From IMG/VR virus record IMGVR_UViG_3300020578_003649, positions 1-61,932 of that record: a stretch of 61,932 nt of DNA. The stretch is one strand, 5' to 3'. The translations under genes were made by a program, and so were the position numbers. Under the pieces are notes generated by a model. That model saw nothing but the letters and a program-made list of their open reading frames with translations, ran no database searches and was not told where the DNA came from. Shown here in pieces: positions 38,972-47,970 of the stretch. The stretch is from a virus. How positions within the stretch are numbered: the stretch's first letter is position 1; each line of letters begins with the position of its first letter.

Positions 38972-39677
38972 ATTTATTGTAACATTTTAAACTAGTATCT
39001 ACTAATATTGGAACTTGTGATATTGATTGTATTTCTTTTATACTTCCAGGTTTGACATTCGGATTTCGTTGTAGACCAAATTCATAAAATGATTTTCGAT
39101 CGCCGCCAATATGTGTAATTCCAATTTGATTGCTTACAACTGCATCGGCAATAATTGGTACTAAATTATCAATATATTCTTTTGATGACCATTTATCAAT
39201 GTATGCAGTATCAAATGGAAAATCTTTATCGCAAAATTCCGTACGAATACTTAATGAATTTTCATGACATGAAACAATATATTCTCCTGCTGCTTTAGTT
39301 TTTGAATATTTTGTTAAAGGATTGATTTGATCGTTGATATCATACATACCTTTTTTGCCATCAAAGACGTGCGACGTTGAAATAAATATGAGTCTGATAT
39401 TATAGTTAATACATAATTTTACGATGTTCGTAGTTCCAATAATATTGGTATCTAATGCTAATATTGGATCTTTTTCAACATCTGCAAATTTTGCAATTGC
39501 TGCACAATGAACTATAATATCAGGTATATTATTTTTAATTAAACTATCAAGTTGTTCATAATTTATGATATTAAATTCGGAATGCGATGGCGTTATACAT
39601 GATACATTTCTAGATTGAAATTCTTGAGATAAATTTGAACCTAATAATCCAGATGCGCCTGTTATTAAAATTTTCAT
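38961..39677 (-). CDS. RmlD-like NAD(P)-dependent sugar reductase, 238 aa
   Basis: Rossmann start MKILITGASGLLGSNLSQEF, with PDIIVHCAAIAKFADVEKDP and ISTSHVFDGKKG, then YSKTKAAGEYIV (YxxxK). The sequence matches RmlD/dTDP-4-dehydrorhamnose reductases, which reduce a 4-keto sugar. It works with RmlC (40630) in deoxysugar synthesis. Overlaps the epimerase upstream by 4 bp. Confidence 0.85.
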   Translation of the reverse strand: MKILITGASGLLGSNLSQEFQSRNVSCITPSHSEFNIINYEQLDSLIKNNIPDIIVHCAAIAKFADVEKDPILALDTNIIGTTNIVKLCINYNIRLIFISTSHVFDGKKGMYDINDQINPLTKYSKTKAAGEYIVSCHENSLSIRTEFCDKDFPFDTAYIDKWSSKEYIDNLVPIIADAVVSNQIGITHIGGDRKSFYEFGLQRNPNVKPGSIKEIQSISQVPILVDTSLKCYNKFGL

Positions 39678-40627
39678 ATAACTTCTTTAAAGATTTCAAT
39701 ATTGTAAAATTCCGGTGTACAAAAATCATAATTAGAAAAATCAATTTTTTCAAAAATTTCTTTAATAGTATCATTAGGTGTATATCTAGGTTGATACCCT
39801 AATAATGATTGAATCTTTTCAGTACTAACTTTATAATTTCTAATATCCGGATTATGTAGTATTTCTAAATCTACATGATAGCCTCGCGCTGTTAATTCAG
39901 ATGCTACAATGTTTCCTAATTCTCCAATTGTATAATTGAATCCAGATAAATTAAAAACACCTGATATTGATAAATCAGATTCTAATGCTAAACGATATCC
40001 TTGTATGACATCTCTAATATCAATTAATGGTCTCCATAAATTTGCGCTATTAACTGTAATTTTCCCTTTAGATAATCCAGACATAATCATGGTATTGACT
40101 ACTAAATCATAACGCATTCTTGGAGAAAAGCCGCCTACGGTACCTTTACGAAACATAATTGGTTTAAAGTTATCATCCTCTAAAATCATTAATCCATTTT
40201 CGCATTGTAATTTTGAAATTCCATATGCGTATGCTGGCTTAACAAAATCAGTTTCAGTTAATGTCTGATTGTCAGTAAAACCATATACACTACATGAACT
40301 AGCACAAATAAATCGTTTGATGCCGGCTTGTTTACAAATATATGCTAAATATGTTGGTATTGAGCAATTTCCATTAAAATTTAAATCTGGACGGAATTGT
40401 GCCATTGGATCATTTGATAATCCTCCTAAAAATATCATTGCATCAAAACCATTTAAATCTTCCACTCGAATTTCAGCTAAATCTTTTTTTATTCTAGTTA
40501 TATTTTCAGATAAATAATCTCCAAACCAAAATAAATCTACAACAGTAATATCATAATCATTAGCTAATTCATTACAAAAACGAGAACCAATATATCCAGC
40601 TCCGCCGGCGACTAATATCTTTTTCAT
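39674..40627 (-). CDS. NAD-dependent epimerase/dehydratase, 317 aa
   Basis: Rossmann motif ILVAGGAGYIGSRFCNELAN, substrate strand ICASSCSVYG, and YAYGISKLQCENGL (YxxxK). The C-terminus with LSGFNYTIGELGNIV is normal for extended SDRs. It acts on a nucleotide-sugar, partner substrate unknown. Confidence 0.9.
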   Translation of the reverse strand: MKKILVAGGAGYIGSRFCNELANDYDITVVDLFWFGDYLSENITRIKKDLAEIRVEDLNGFDAMIFLGGLSNDPMAQFRPDLNFNGNCSIPTYLAYICKQAGIKRFICASSCSVYGFTDNQTLTETDFVKPAYAYGISKLQCENGLMILEDDNFKPIMFRKGTVGGFSPRMRYDLVVNTMIMSGLSKGKITVNSANLWRPLIDIRDVIQGYRLALESDLSISGVFNLSGFNYTIGELGNIVASELTARGYHVDLEILHNPDIRNYKVSTEKIQSLLGYQPRYTPNDTIKEIFEKIDFSNYDFCTPEFYNIEIFKEVI

Positions 40628-40629
40628 AT

Positions 40630-41175
40630 TTAAAATTTAGGATTTTGTTTATATTCTGTGAATGATTGTGCATTTTTATCTTTTTCTGATAAAATCATAT
40701 CTAAAATATCAATTGGAAATTCTAAATTTAATTCTGAAGATAATGGATTAATGCAACCATCGGCAAAACTATTATAATATGCTGATGTTTTATATATTAA
40801 ATGAGTATCATCTTGTAAAGATAAAAATCCATGGGCATAATGACCTGGAATCCATATAATATTAAAATTTTTATCAGATAATGGGATCGTAATATATTGA
40901 CCAAATGATGGTGAGTCTTTTCTTATATCTACAATGAAATCGATACCAGAACCTTTAACTACTCGTACTAACTTACCCATAGGTTTATCCCATTGATAAT
41001 GTAATCCTCGAAATACATTTTTTTTAGATAATGAATGATTATCTTGCAAAAATTCAATATTGAGATGATCTTGTAATTGTTGATTAAATGATTCTAAAAA
41101 AAAGCCTCTATCATCATAATATACTGCAGGTGTAAATATAAATACATCGTCGAAATTAGTTTGCGTTATTGTCAT
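40630..41175 (-). CDS. rmlC: dTDP-4-dehydrorhamnose 3,5-epimerase (RmlC-like), 181 aa
   Basis: Cupin with FIFTPAVYYDDRGFFLESFN, FRGLHYQWDKPMGKLVRVVK, IVDIRKDSPSFGQY, IPGHYAHGFLSLQDDTHLIY. The catalytic His in RGLHYQ and Asp in VDIRKDS are present. It epimerises 4-keto-6-deoxyhexose at C3 and C5. Overlaps the next gene by 4 bp. Confidence 0.93.
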   Translation of the reverse strand: MTITQTNFDDVFIFTPAVYYDDRGFFLESFNQQLQDHLNIEFLQDNHSLSKKNVFRGLHYQWDKPMGKLVRVVKGSGIDFIVDIRKDSPSFGQYITIPLSDKNFNIIWIPGHYAHGFLSLQDDTHLIYKTSAYYNSFADGCINPLSSELNLEFPIDILDMILSEKDKNAQSFTEYKQNPKF

Positions 41176-42032
41176 ATGTTTACTCGTTTTAAAAAGTTAT
41201 CAGTATCTTCATACAATTCACCATTTAATGCAGCTTCATTAAACCAGTTACTAAATTTATCAATATCAATGACACCTGTATGTCTATCATTATGTTTGAA
41301 TATTTGTTGACTTTCTATTCGAAGTTGATAAATTAAATCAATATCAATTTTATCAAAATGAACTAAATATAAATCTGGATATTCATCTGTATTAGCATCT
41401 GGGTGTGTTTGTAATTCAGGATGTGCTTTAACATCCGCATGCGGCCACCTTCCGCATAATGTGCCATGGCGACCAATCATCCAATGTACTGGTTGTTGCA
41501 CTATACATGCTTTACTTTTAGACGGAAAATATCGTAAGTACTTACGCTGTTCATATAATGGTTTTGTATCGTCATATGACAGTTCATCTCCATATTGTAT
41601 TACTTCAATACCACGTGGTCGAATAACTGGTTCTGTAAATGTATTTAAAACTTCTCGTAAATTTGGATGATAAAGAATTTCATCTCTATCTAAAAATATT
41701 ACAACATCTACTCCTGATTCTAGTAATTTATGTTGAACTGCATTAATAATTGGAGCTTCTCTATCATGATACAACCCATAATCATATTCTTGTAAATCAT
41801 CCCACACAACGCATTGATTTGCATCATATATATCATCTATATTACTAACTCGTTTTGCATCGATATTATATCGTTCTTTTAACGAATCAACCATATTAAA
41901 ATTTGAGATATTATTTACTAAAAAAATTAGTTCACTCTCTTTAAATGTTCGAAGCCAATATTTAATTGCAATATCCATTAAATAATTTGGCGGACGTTCG
42001 CAATTTGTAATTAATTTAATTTTTCTTTCCAT
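41172..42032 (-). CDS. Glycosyltransferase-like protein, 286 aa
   Basis: Contains VVIFLDRDEILYHPNLREVL (Asp-Arg-Asp metal-site pattern) and a later WMIGRHGTLCGRWPHADV. It resembles GT92/GT2-type transferases without a clear N-terminal nucleotide loop. Probable surface-glycan transferase. 1-bp gap to the GT2 upstream. Confidence 0.6.
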   Translation of the reverse strand: MERKIKLITNCERPPNYLMDIAIKYWLRTFKESELIFLVNNISNFNMVDSLKERYNIDAKRVSNIDDIYDANQCVVWDDLQEYDYGLYHDREAPIINAVQHKLLESGVDVVIFLDRDEILYHPNLREVLNTFTEPVIRPRGIEVIQYGDELSYDDTKPLYEQRKYLRYFPSKSKACIVQQPVHWMIGRHGTLCGRWPHADVKAHPELQTHPDANTDEYPDLYLVHFDKIDIDLIYQLRIESQQIFKHNDRHTGVIDIDKFSNWFNEAALNGELYEDTDNFLKRVNI

Positions 42033-42033
42033 A

Positions 42034-42876
42034 TTATTTTATTCCTTTTATCATACCATATTCATCAAATACTGGCATTTTACCCCATTTTTCTAACCAT
42101 TTTTTAGAATTTTCAGATTCTGCTTTTCGCTGTCGTTCTGATGATTGACCGTTATTTTCTTCTAATCTATGACTACCTCTAGCTCCAAAATGCCATACAA
42201 CGGAAGAAGCTGGTAAAATGAATCTTACGCCATGTTGAATCATTCTCAAAAATAAATCCATATCTTCCCAGCTGGCTGGTGCAAATCTTGGATCGTTGCC
42301 GCCTATTTCATCCCAAACTGATTTTTTAATTAAACCAGATACACCTTCCCCTTTTGGAATTTCAATATCCTTGTTTATTCTAATAAAATCCTCTGACCAC
42401 GCATCAAAATAATTAGAATCAAAATTATGAAAATATTCCCCAAACATATTCAATGGAACTATAACTGTTCCGGGTCTACTCGATGAATTATTAAACATAT
42501 TCGGTTCTACTCGATGTGGATTGATCCAAAGTTTTTCATCTGGATATTTTTCCTGAATATCTAAGAGTGATTTATCCCAATTTTTAGTTACATAAAAATC
42601 TGAATGAAGAAATAGAATATATTCTGTTTCAACGTGGTCTGCACAAACATTCATTCCGCCGCCGATTCCTCTAACTTTAATATTTTCAGGTTCAATGAGT
42701 AAAGTTAAATTATACTTATCTTGATTTTCAAATAACCATTCATTAGTTCCATCATTACAATTTTCTGCGTGTATTATAAATGGCGCATCTTTAAAATAAC
42801 TATTTTTTCTAACTGAATCTATAGCTATTTTAAGATATGGAAGATTATTATATGTTGAAATGCAAAACGTAATCAT
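42034..42876 (-). CDS. GT2 glycosyltransferase, 280 aa
   Basis: Starts MITFCISTYNNLPYLKIAID, with APFIIHAENCNDGTNEWLFE and EYILFLHSDFYVTKNW (HSD = DxD). A late WEDMDLFLRMIQHG is the ED acceptor-catalytic signature of GT2 enzymes. Typical chain-building transferase. Confidence 0.88.
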   Translation of the reverse strand: MITFCISTYNNLPYLKIAIDSVRKNSYFKDAPFIIHAENCNDGTNEWLFENQDKYNLTLLIEPENIKVRGIGGGMNVCADHVETEYILFLHSDFYVTKNWDKSLLDIQEKYPDEKLWINPHRVEPNMFNNSSSRPGTVIVPLNMFGEYFHNFDSNYFDAWSEDFIRINKDIEIPKGEGVSGLIKKSVWDEIGGNDPRFAPASWEDMDLFLRMIQHGVRFILPASSVVWHFGARGSHRLEENNGQSSERQRKAESENSKKWLEKWGKMPVFDEYGMIKGIK

Positions 42877-42877
42877 A

Positions 42878-43522
42878 TTAACTTAATGTTATGAAATTTA
42901 CTAGTCCATCATAAAAATTATTTTGACGTTCTTGTCGTTCAATTGTTTTAGGATGATATAAAGCCCATTCTTCTTCTATAGGCAACATCCCATGATTCTT
43001 AAAACCATCTAATACTTCATGAACTTTATTTATCCATTTAATATCAGGAGTATTTTTATAAATTCGCATTTGCCAATCTGCCCAATTTACCCAACCTTTT
43101 TCATTTACATTCCAACCCCATTGTTTAATATGTTCTTCTGTTAAACCTTCAACAGTATTAACTCTAGGGACGCGGATCATATCTACAATTTGGTTTTCTT
43201 TTAATAATGCTGGCAAGTTTTCTATTAAATTGATATGTGGTATTTCATCTGCATCAATTTGAAAAATCCAATCTCCATAGCATAAACTATTTAGTTTATT
43301 TTTCCAATCTGCAAAATGATTTTGAAATTTTGCTTTATGCCAATGAAATTCATTATTTTGTGAATGTGATCTAAGAAATGCTTCAACTTCTTTATCTCCA
43401 TTTGTTTCATCAAATAAAATTACAATATTATCTTGAGATCGTTTATGTTTAACTAAAAAATTAACTAATCGTTGTATTTCTAAAAATTCATTACATACTG
43501 TAATAGCATAACTTATTGTCAT
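42878..43522 (-). CDS. GT2-like glycosyltransferase, 214 aa
   Basis: MTISYAITVCNEFLEIQRLV, ...DNIVILFDETNGD..., and GDWIFQIDADEIPHINLIEN (Asp-Ala-Asp-Glu motif). The WQMRIYKNTPDIKWINKVHE block matches the beta-1,4-glucosyltransferase/WaaE subgroup. Spaced 1 bp from both neighbours. Confidence 0.8.
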   Translation of the reverse strand: MTISYAITVCNEFLEIQRLVNFLVKHKRSQDNIVILFDETNGDKEVEAFLRSHSQNNEFHWHKAKFQNHFADWKNKLNSLCYGDWIFQIDADEIPHINLIENLPALLKENQIVDMIRVPRVNTVEGLTEEHIKQWGWNVNEKGWVNWADWQMRIYKNTPDIKWINKVHEVLDGFKNHGMLPIEEEWALYHPKTIERQERQNNFYDGLVNFITLS

Positions 43523-43523
43523 A

Positions 43524-44783
43524 TTATACTTTCTGAAGTTTTGGTAATTGTATTTTATTTAAAGATGGTAATTTTAAAGTTGCTAATTTAGGTATTGATT
43601 CTATTACTGTATCAATTTCTTTAAATACATCAGAATAAATTTTAGTAATTGCCACTTTATTGAAATTGCTGCGTGCAAAGAATCGTTGACGTTTTGCTAA
43701 TTCAGCCCATTTCTTATAATCTTTCTGCACACCTCGCAAACATTCAACTGCGTATTTATAATCTGGCGTAAACCACTTAGCTTCGCCAATTAACCAATCA
43801 TTTTGTGCACTAGGATGCACATTGGTTAATCCGCCTTTTACTTCACAAATAAAATCTTGTTTCAAGAAATCAGCAGGACCTGAAAAATATGGAGCAATAA
43901 TAGGTTTTGATGTTGTTGAAAATTCTAACAATGGACGTCCAAATCCTTCTGATTTAGTTAATGAATACATGGCTTTGACTTTTGGATGCATATACAATGC
44001 ATTCATTTCTGCATCACTTAATTCACCATGCAATAAATATATTTTTGGCAAACGATCTGTTTTTTTGAAAAGACTTGCAACTTGTTTGATTTTCTTTTCA
44101 ATCTCCATTCTGTCTGTAATTGAATAGGTTGCGCCACTAGTTTTTAATACTAATGCAGGTTGCGACTTTTGATTTTTAAATGCATCATAGAATGAATATA
44201 TTGTCCCGCTGATATTCTTGCGATCTTCACCTAATGCACCTTGTAACCAATGTCCGACTGTTAAGAATGTAAATGATTCTGGAATTTCATTTAATGCATC
44301 TAATGTTGTTTCATATTTACCAGTATATACTGCATCATCAAAGTATTCAGGAACAACATGAATTTTAGTAGTTATTGTTTTGTTCTTTTGTTTAGCTGTA
44401 TTTTCAAATACATATTTTGTAAATTCAGATGGCACTATAACCAATTGCATTTTATTTAAATCATCAATCCAGCTTTCAGGGCATAAATCTCCTTCAGTTC
44501 CCGCCGTAATACCAATATTATATTTGCCTACCGGTTGAAACTCATTTGGAATTGTAACTTGAATCCAAATGTCTGGTTGTTCTGTTAATGGTAATGGAAT
44601 GATTCTAGATTTTAAATCATCTGTCAATGGATATGTAAATGGAGTATGACCCCATGGCAATGAAACTAATCGTACATCCCATTCTTTACCTCGTTGTTCA
44701 ATTAATTGCGAAATGATTTCGCGAGCATGGTGTCCATAACCTGATTGTGTCGCAACTGGCGATGCTATAACTAATTTTCTCAT
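43524..44783 (-). CDS. GT4 (GT-B) glycosyltransferase, 419 aa
   Basis: GT-B layout: N-terminal ASPVATQSGYGHHAREIISQ, C-terminal donor domain with FTFLTVGHWLQGALGED, and the ExxGxxxxE-like SLTKSEGFGRPLLEFSTTSK. The C-terminus ends with LKLPSLNKIQLPKLQKV, a linker-like repeat that nearly copies the N-terminus of the next gene upstream (MQLPKLQKIDPN). Confidence 0.88.
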   Translation of the reverse strand: MRKLVIASPVATQSGYGHHAREIISQLIEQRGKEWDVRLVSLPWGHTPFTYPLTDDLKSRIIPLPLTEQPDIWIQVTIPNEFQPVGKYNIGITAGTEGDLCPESWIDDLNKMQLVIVPSEFTKYVFENTAKQKNKTITTKIHVVPEYFDDAVYTGKYETTLDALNEIPESFTFLTVGHWLQGALGEDRKNISGTIYSFYDAFKNQKSQPALVLKTSGATYSITDRMEIEKKIKQVASLFKKTDRLPKIYLLHGELSDAEMNALYMHPKVKAMYSLTKSEGFGRPLLEFSTTSKPIIAPYFSGPADFLKQDFICEVKGGLTNVHPSAQNDWLIGEAKWFTPDYKYAVECLRGVQKDYKKWAELAKRQRFFARSNFNKVAITKIYSDVFKEIDTVIESIPKLATLKLPSLNKIQLPKLQKV

Positions 44784-46273
44784 TATTCTACTATTCCTGT
44801 TTTTTCGTATTTTTTATGTTCTACTACATTCAATGTATATGATGGGCGTTGTTCTTTATTAATTTCAAACAAATAGTTAATCATTTCAATCATTTTGTTA
44901 CCCATTTGTTCTGCAGTTAATCCGTTTTGCAATGCCCAATTTCTACCAGCTTCTGCCATTTCACTTCTTCGATATAATGGAATATCATACCAATAACGAA
45001 TTGCTGCAGCAACATCTTCAAAATTCGCTCGGTCGTCAAAGATATATGGCGTTGCTGGAGAGCCTTGAAGTGATCTATTACTTGGAAATACTGGTTTAGC
45101 CCATAGCCCATGTTTTTTATAACGACCCATATGATTGGTTGCAAATTCGCCATCAAATCGAATCCACTCATCATTTTCATCTACAAACCCACATTGATCT
45201 TGCAATCCGCCCGTAACATTATTTACAATAGGGGTACCTGCTAAAATTGCCTCGGTTGAACTAAGTCCCCAACCTTCATTTGAACCAATATTAACAACAA
45301 CATCAGCTACATTGTACAATGCATTAAGATCTTGTGCAGATAATTTTTGTTCTGAGAAAATTATTTTACAATCTGGTGCTAAAACATCTCGTACTGCAAT
45401 TAAGTCCGTGCCATTTTCATCAACTGGTTGGGTATGCATTACTAAACCAACTTTAGAACGAGATTCTTCTGGTAATGAATCTACGAATGTTTTAAATGAT
45501 AAGATAAGATCACCTGGTTGTTTTCTTCTGATATTTCGATTATTCCAAAATACTATGAATTCAATATCATTTTGTTTTTTGAATTGATCATGCATTTTTT
45601 TATATGCATTATCTGATGAATCTAATGGTTTAAAATTATTATGATTAAGACCATGTGGTACATAACCCGTAACTACATCATTCCATTTTAGATTAAGCGG
45701 TGCTATATCAAATTCATCATAATCTACAACACCGAAACCGTTCTGTTTAAGAACTTCTCTGTGAATATTATCAGATTGCTTACTAATTCCCATAATTAAG
45801 TCACAACTACCGTAAAATGGAGCATTCCACATTGGATAAGGTAAATCATCCCATATTGAATAATAAATTAATGGAATTCCATAAGTTGTTTTAATTTCAT
45901 GCTCTAATGCATACAACCATGTCCAATATCTTGGATCAGTAAAATGAAAAATTGCATCTGGTTGTTCTTGATTTAACAATGCAAATAAAACATTGCGATC
46001 TCCATAACCTGACCATGGAATTAATTTTACTGATGCATCTGCAACGCCTGTTTCTTGTGCAATTTGTTGAGATAAATCTAAACCTTTGCCATGTTCTGGG
46101 TGTTGTAGTGCTGCACCTAATTGCACCCAATCATACGTTTTAACTGTATTGTAAATAATTTCTTTGCTAACCGTTCCAATACCTGATGGTAAACGAAAAT
46201 CATCTGCTAATAATAGAATCTTTTTTTTCTTAGGTTTGTTAGGATCGATTTTTTGTAATTTTGGTAATTGCAT
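44783..46273 (-). CDS. GT4 (GT-B) glycosyltransferase, 496 aa
   Basis: Begins with MQLPKLQKIDPNKPKKKKIL, a lysine-rich linker, then the GT-B N-domain (LLADDFRLPSGIGTVSKEII). The C-domain shows EFIVFWNNRNIRRKQPGDLI and VVNIGSNEGWGLSSTEAILA, the EGxGxxxxE donor-binding signature. First gene of the 16-kb glycan operon, preceded by an ATATTTATA element (46305-46312). Confidence 0.9.
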   Translation of the reverse strand: MQLPKLQKIDPNKPKKKKILLLADDFRLPSGIGTVSKEIIYNTVKTYDWVQLGAALQHPEHGKGLDLSQQIAQETGVADASVKLIPWSGYGDRNVLFALLNQEQPDAIFHFTDPRYWTWLYALEHEIKTTYGIPLIYYSIWDDLPYPMWNAPFYGSCDLIMGISKQSDNIHREVLKQNGFGVVDYDEFDIAPLNLKWNDVVTGYVPHGLNHNNFKPLDSSDNAYKKMHDQFKKQNDIEFIVFWNNRNIRRKQPGDLILSFKTFVDSLPEESRSKVGLVMHTQPVDENGTDLIAVRDVLAPDCKIIFSEQKLSAQDLNALYNVADVVVNIGSNEGWGLSSTEAILAGTPIVNNVTGGLQDQCGFVDENDEWIRFDGEFATNHMGRYKKHGLWAKPVFPSNRSLQGSPATPYIFDDRANFEDVAAAIRYWYDIPLYRRSEMAEAGRNWALQNGLTAEQMGNKMIEMINYLFEINKEQRPSYTLNVVEHKKYEKTGIVE

Positions 46274-46304
46274 TCGTAACTTTTCCTTTTATTATAACTT
46301 TATT

Positions 46305-46312
46305 ATAAATAT
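46305..46312 (-). promoter_or_regulatory. ATATTTATA candidate late-promoter element
   Basis: ATATTTATAATAAAG lies before the first gene of the glycan operon, together with two TATAAT strings; no clean TTGGAT partner is seen at 17 bp. Confidence 0.4.
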
Positions 46313-46315
46313 GTA

Positions 46316-46720
46316 TTAACCTAGTATAACTACCGGTTTTTCTAGTTTTTTAGTGTTTGTATATGCTGTTTTGAGTACTGGATCTAATTGTGATTCGTTA
46401 GTCATGATAATCATATAATCACATCGTTCAGCAATTAATTTCATGCGATGATGAAGCTGACTAAAATGATAAGATTTTCCATAATATGATTCTGGCATTG
46501 CAGAATGTACATTGTAACCTGAAAATGATGGATTATATTCTTCATATTGCATTCCAAATTCTAAAGCAAACTTTCTTACCATGCTATTAGCGCCTTCCGC
46601 TCCGCCAGCGCCTAATACAACAACATCATCACCAAAACGTTGTTTTAGATTGCGAAGTGTTTCTTGAACCTTGCGTTTATTCTGCCAATTTGTATTTCCA
46701 ATTACTGCTACTCGTTTCAT
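46316..46720 (-). CDS. SLOG/YspA-like nucleotide-binding protein, 134 aa
   Basis: Rossmannoid with RVAVIGNTNWQNKRKVQETL and VVVLGAGGAEGANSMVRKFA, the Gly-rich loop of SLOG/DprA-like domains, and RCDYMIIMTNE. SLOG proteins bind nucleotide-derived ligands (e.g. in TIR- or LOG-type systems). Overlaps the 70-aa gene upstream by 4 bp. Precise role unknown. Confidence 0.65.
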   Translation of the reverse strand: MKRVAVIGNTNWQNKRKVQETLRNLKQRFGDDVVVLGAGGAEGANSMVRKFALEFGMQYEEYNPSFSGYNVHSAMPESYYGKSYHFSQLHHRMKLIAERCDYMIIMTNESQLDPVLKTAYTNTKKLEKPVVILG

Positions 46721-46929
46721 TTCTTTTCATATAAAAATTTAACGCCTTTTGGCATATGACCATAAACAATTCGAAGAGCTTCTTCTAGCAATTTTCTATT
46801 AGTTTTACTATTCGGGCCTTCATCATTGGTACATAATGTATATTGCATAGTAGTAACATGGCAGCCTGGCCACGTTGGATGATTCTTCATCTCAAATTGA
46901 TATACATAAATGTGCTTGTGTTGGAACAT
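46717..46929 (-). CDS. Hypothetical protein, 70 aa
   Basis: MFQHKHIYVYQFEMKNHPTW..., a beta-rich start with a conserved-looking HPTWPGCHVTTMQ. Unknown. First gene after the promoter at 46935-46963. Confidence 0.55.
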   Translation of the reverse strand: MFQHKHIYVYQFEMKNHPTWPGCHVTTMQYTLCTNDEGPNSKTNRKLLEEALRIVYGHMPKGVKFLYEKK

Positions 46930-46934
46930 ACTAT

Positions 46935-46963
46935 ATTATATAAAAATTTATTCTCGAATCCTA
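46935..46963 (-). promoter_or_regulatory. Promoter TAGGAT-N17-TATAAT
   Basis: TAGGAT (one base off TTGGAT), 17-bp spacer, TATAAT, just before the 70-aa/SLOG gene pair. Confidence 0.55.
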
Positions 46964-47904
46964 TTTTCTTTTGGACAATTTGCATAATCTGTTTTGAATG
47001 GACAATACTTACAATTCTTATCACCTTTACCTGATATTGCAAGATATTTTGCTTCGGCATTCTTGTTACCGTCTTGATCAAAACATTGTTCAACAAATGC
47101 ATCAATTTGACGCTGTACTTTCTTTTGGGTAACTGTACCTGATGATGGTCTAAAGTTTTGAATGCGCTTCTGCGGAAACATTGAATCCTCAATCATTTTG
47201 CGTTTCACAATAAAGAATTCAACATCAATATTTTCTTTAGGTACATTGAATTGTTTGGAAAAATAATTCTTATATGCAACTAATTGAGCGGCCTTTAAGC
47301 TATCTGCTTTTTGATATTTATTCCAACCTTGACGCGACGTCTTGATATCATATAATACAATGCGATTAGTTGGTACATGGCGCATAATAACATCGATGAA
47401 TCCATACCAATATACTGAAGGATTTGAATCTGATGCTTGAACACATAGATCCAATTCAATACCAACCAATTCCCAACCTTTGCTAGAAAAATATGCTGAG
47501 CGACGTTTCTTGAACCATTCTAATATTGCAACACCATCTTCTAAATATTCTGCTAATTGCAATGGATTCGAAAAATGTTCTCCACCCATATCCGTTACAC
47601 ATCGTACATATTCTTCTCGAAGCTTGTTTTGAAGGATGTTACGAAAATCTAAATTCTCAGCTTTCTTAACTGATTCGGTATACATTACTGTTAAGAAATG
47701 TTGAAATGTTTCATGAAATGCCGTTCCAAATGCTGTTTCAATTGATGCTTGAAATGGAGCTAAGCCATCAATATAAGCAAGTTTCCAAGATAATGGACAA
47801 CGCTCATACATGGACCATTGTGAATAAGATATCTTTCTAGGAACTGTTTCAGGATCACGAAGTGATAAACGGTATATTGGTGCAATGTATTGTCCTTGTT
47901 TCAT
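46948..47904 (-). CDS. PD-(D/E)XK nuclease of the RecB/Cas4 type, 318 aa
   Basis: Starts at 47904 (MKQGQYIAPIYRLSLRD). KISYSQWSMYERCPLSWKLA and AFGTAFHETFQHFL contain the N-terminal Cys and active His; FIDVIMRH and VLYDIKTSRQGWNKYQ (Asp-x-Lys) are the D...DxK catalytic core. The C-terminus KNCKYCPFKTDYANCPK supplies three Cys for a [4Fe-4S] cluster with the N-terminal Cys. Such nucleases act in recombination or replication-fork processing. Confidence 0.85.
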   Translation of the reverse strand: MKQGQYIAPIYRLSLRDPETVPRKISYSQWSMYERCPLSWKLAYIDGLAPFQASIETAFGTAFHETFQHFLTVMYTESVKKAENLDFRNILQNKLREEYVRCVTDMGGEHFSNPLQLAEYLEDGVAILEWFKKRRSAYFSSKGWELVGIELDLCVQASDSNPSVYWYGFIDVIMRHVPTNRIVLYDIKTSRQGWNKYQKADSLKAAQLVAYKNYFSKQFNVPKENIDVEFFIVKRKMIEDSMFPQKRIQNFRPSSGTVTQKKVQRQIDAFVEQCFDQDGNKNAEAKYLAISGKGDKNCKYCPFKTDYANCPKENRIRE

Positions 47905-47936
47905 ACTTATAATATAAGAAAAATAATTCAAGAACA

Positions 47937-47966
47937 CAAAAAAAGCTCGACATTTCTGCCGAGCTT
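47937..47966 (-). terminator. Rho-independent terminator
   Basis: AAGCTCG/CGAGCTT (7 bp) around a GCAGAAATGT apex, then a long T run. It ends the 192-aa gene's transcript before the nuclease gene. The apex is nearly the same as in the terminator at 15906-15935. Confidence 0.85.
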
Positions 47967-47970
47967 GATA

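Noticed and set aside
46948-47904. Cas4 of a CRISPR system
   Set aside because: The RecB/Cas4-like motifs and Fe-S cysteines are present, but there is no cas1/cas2 or array, so a recombination/replication nuclease is the simpler call.
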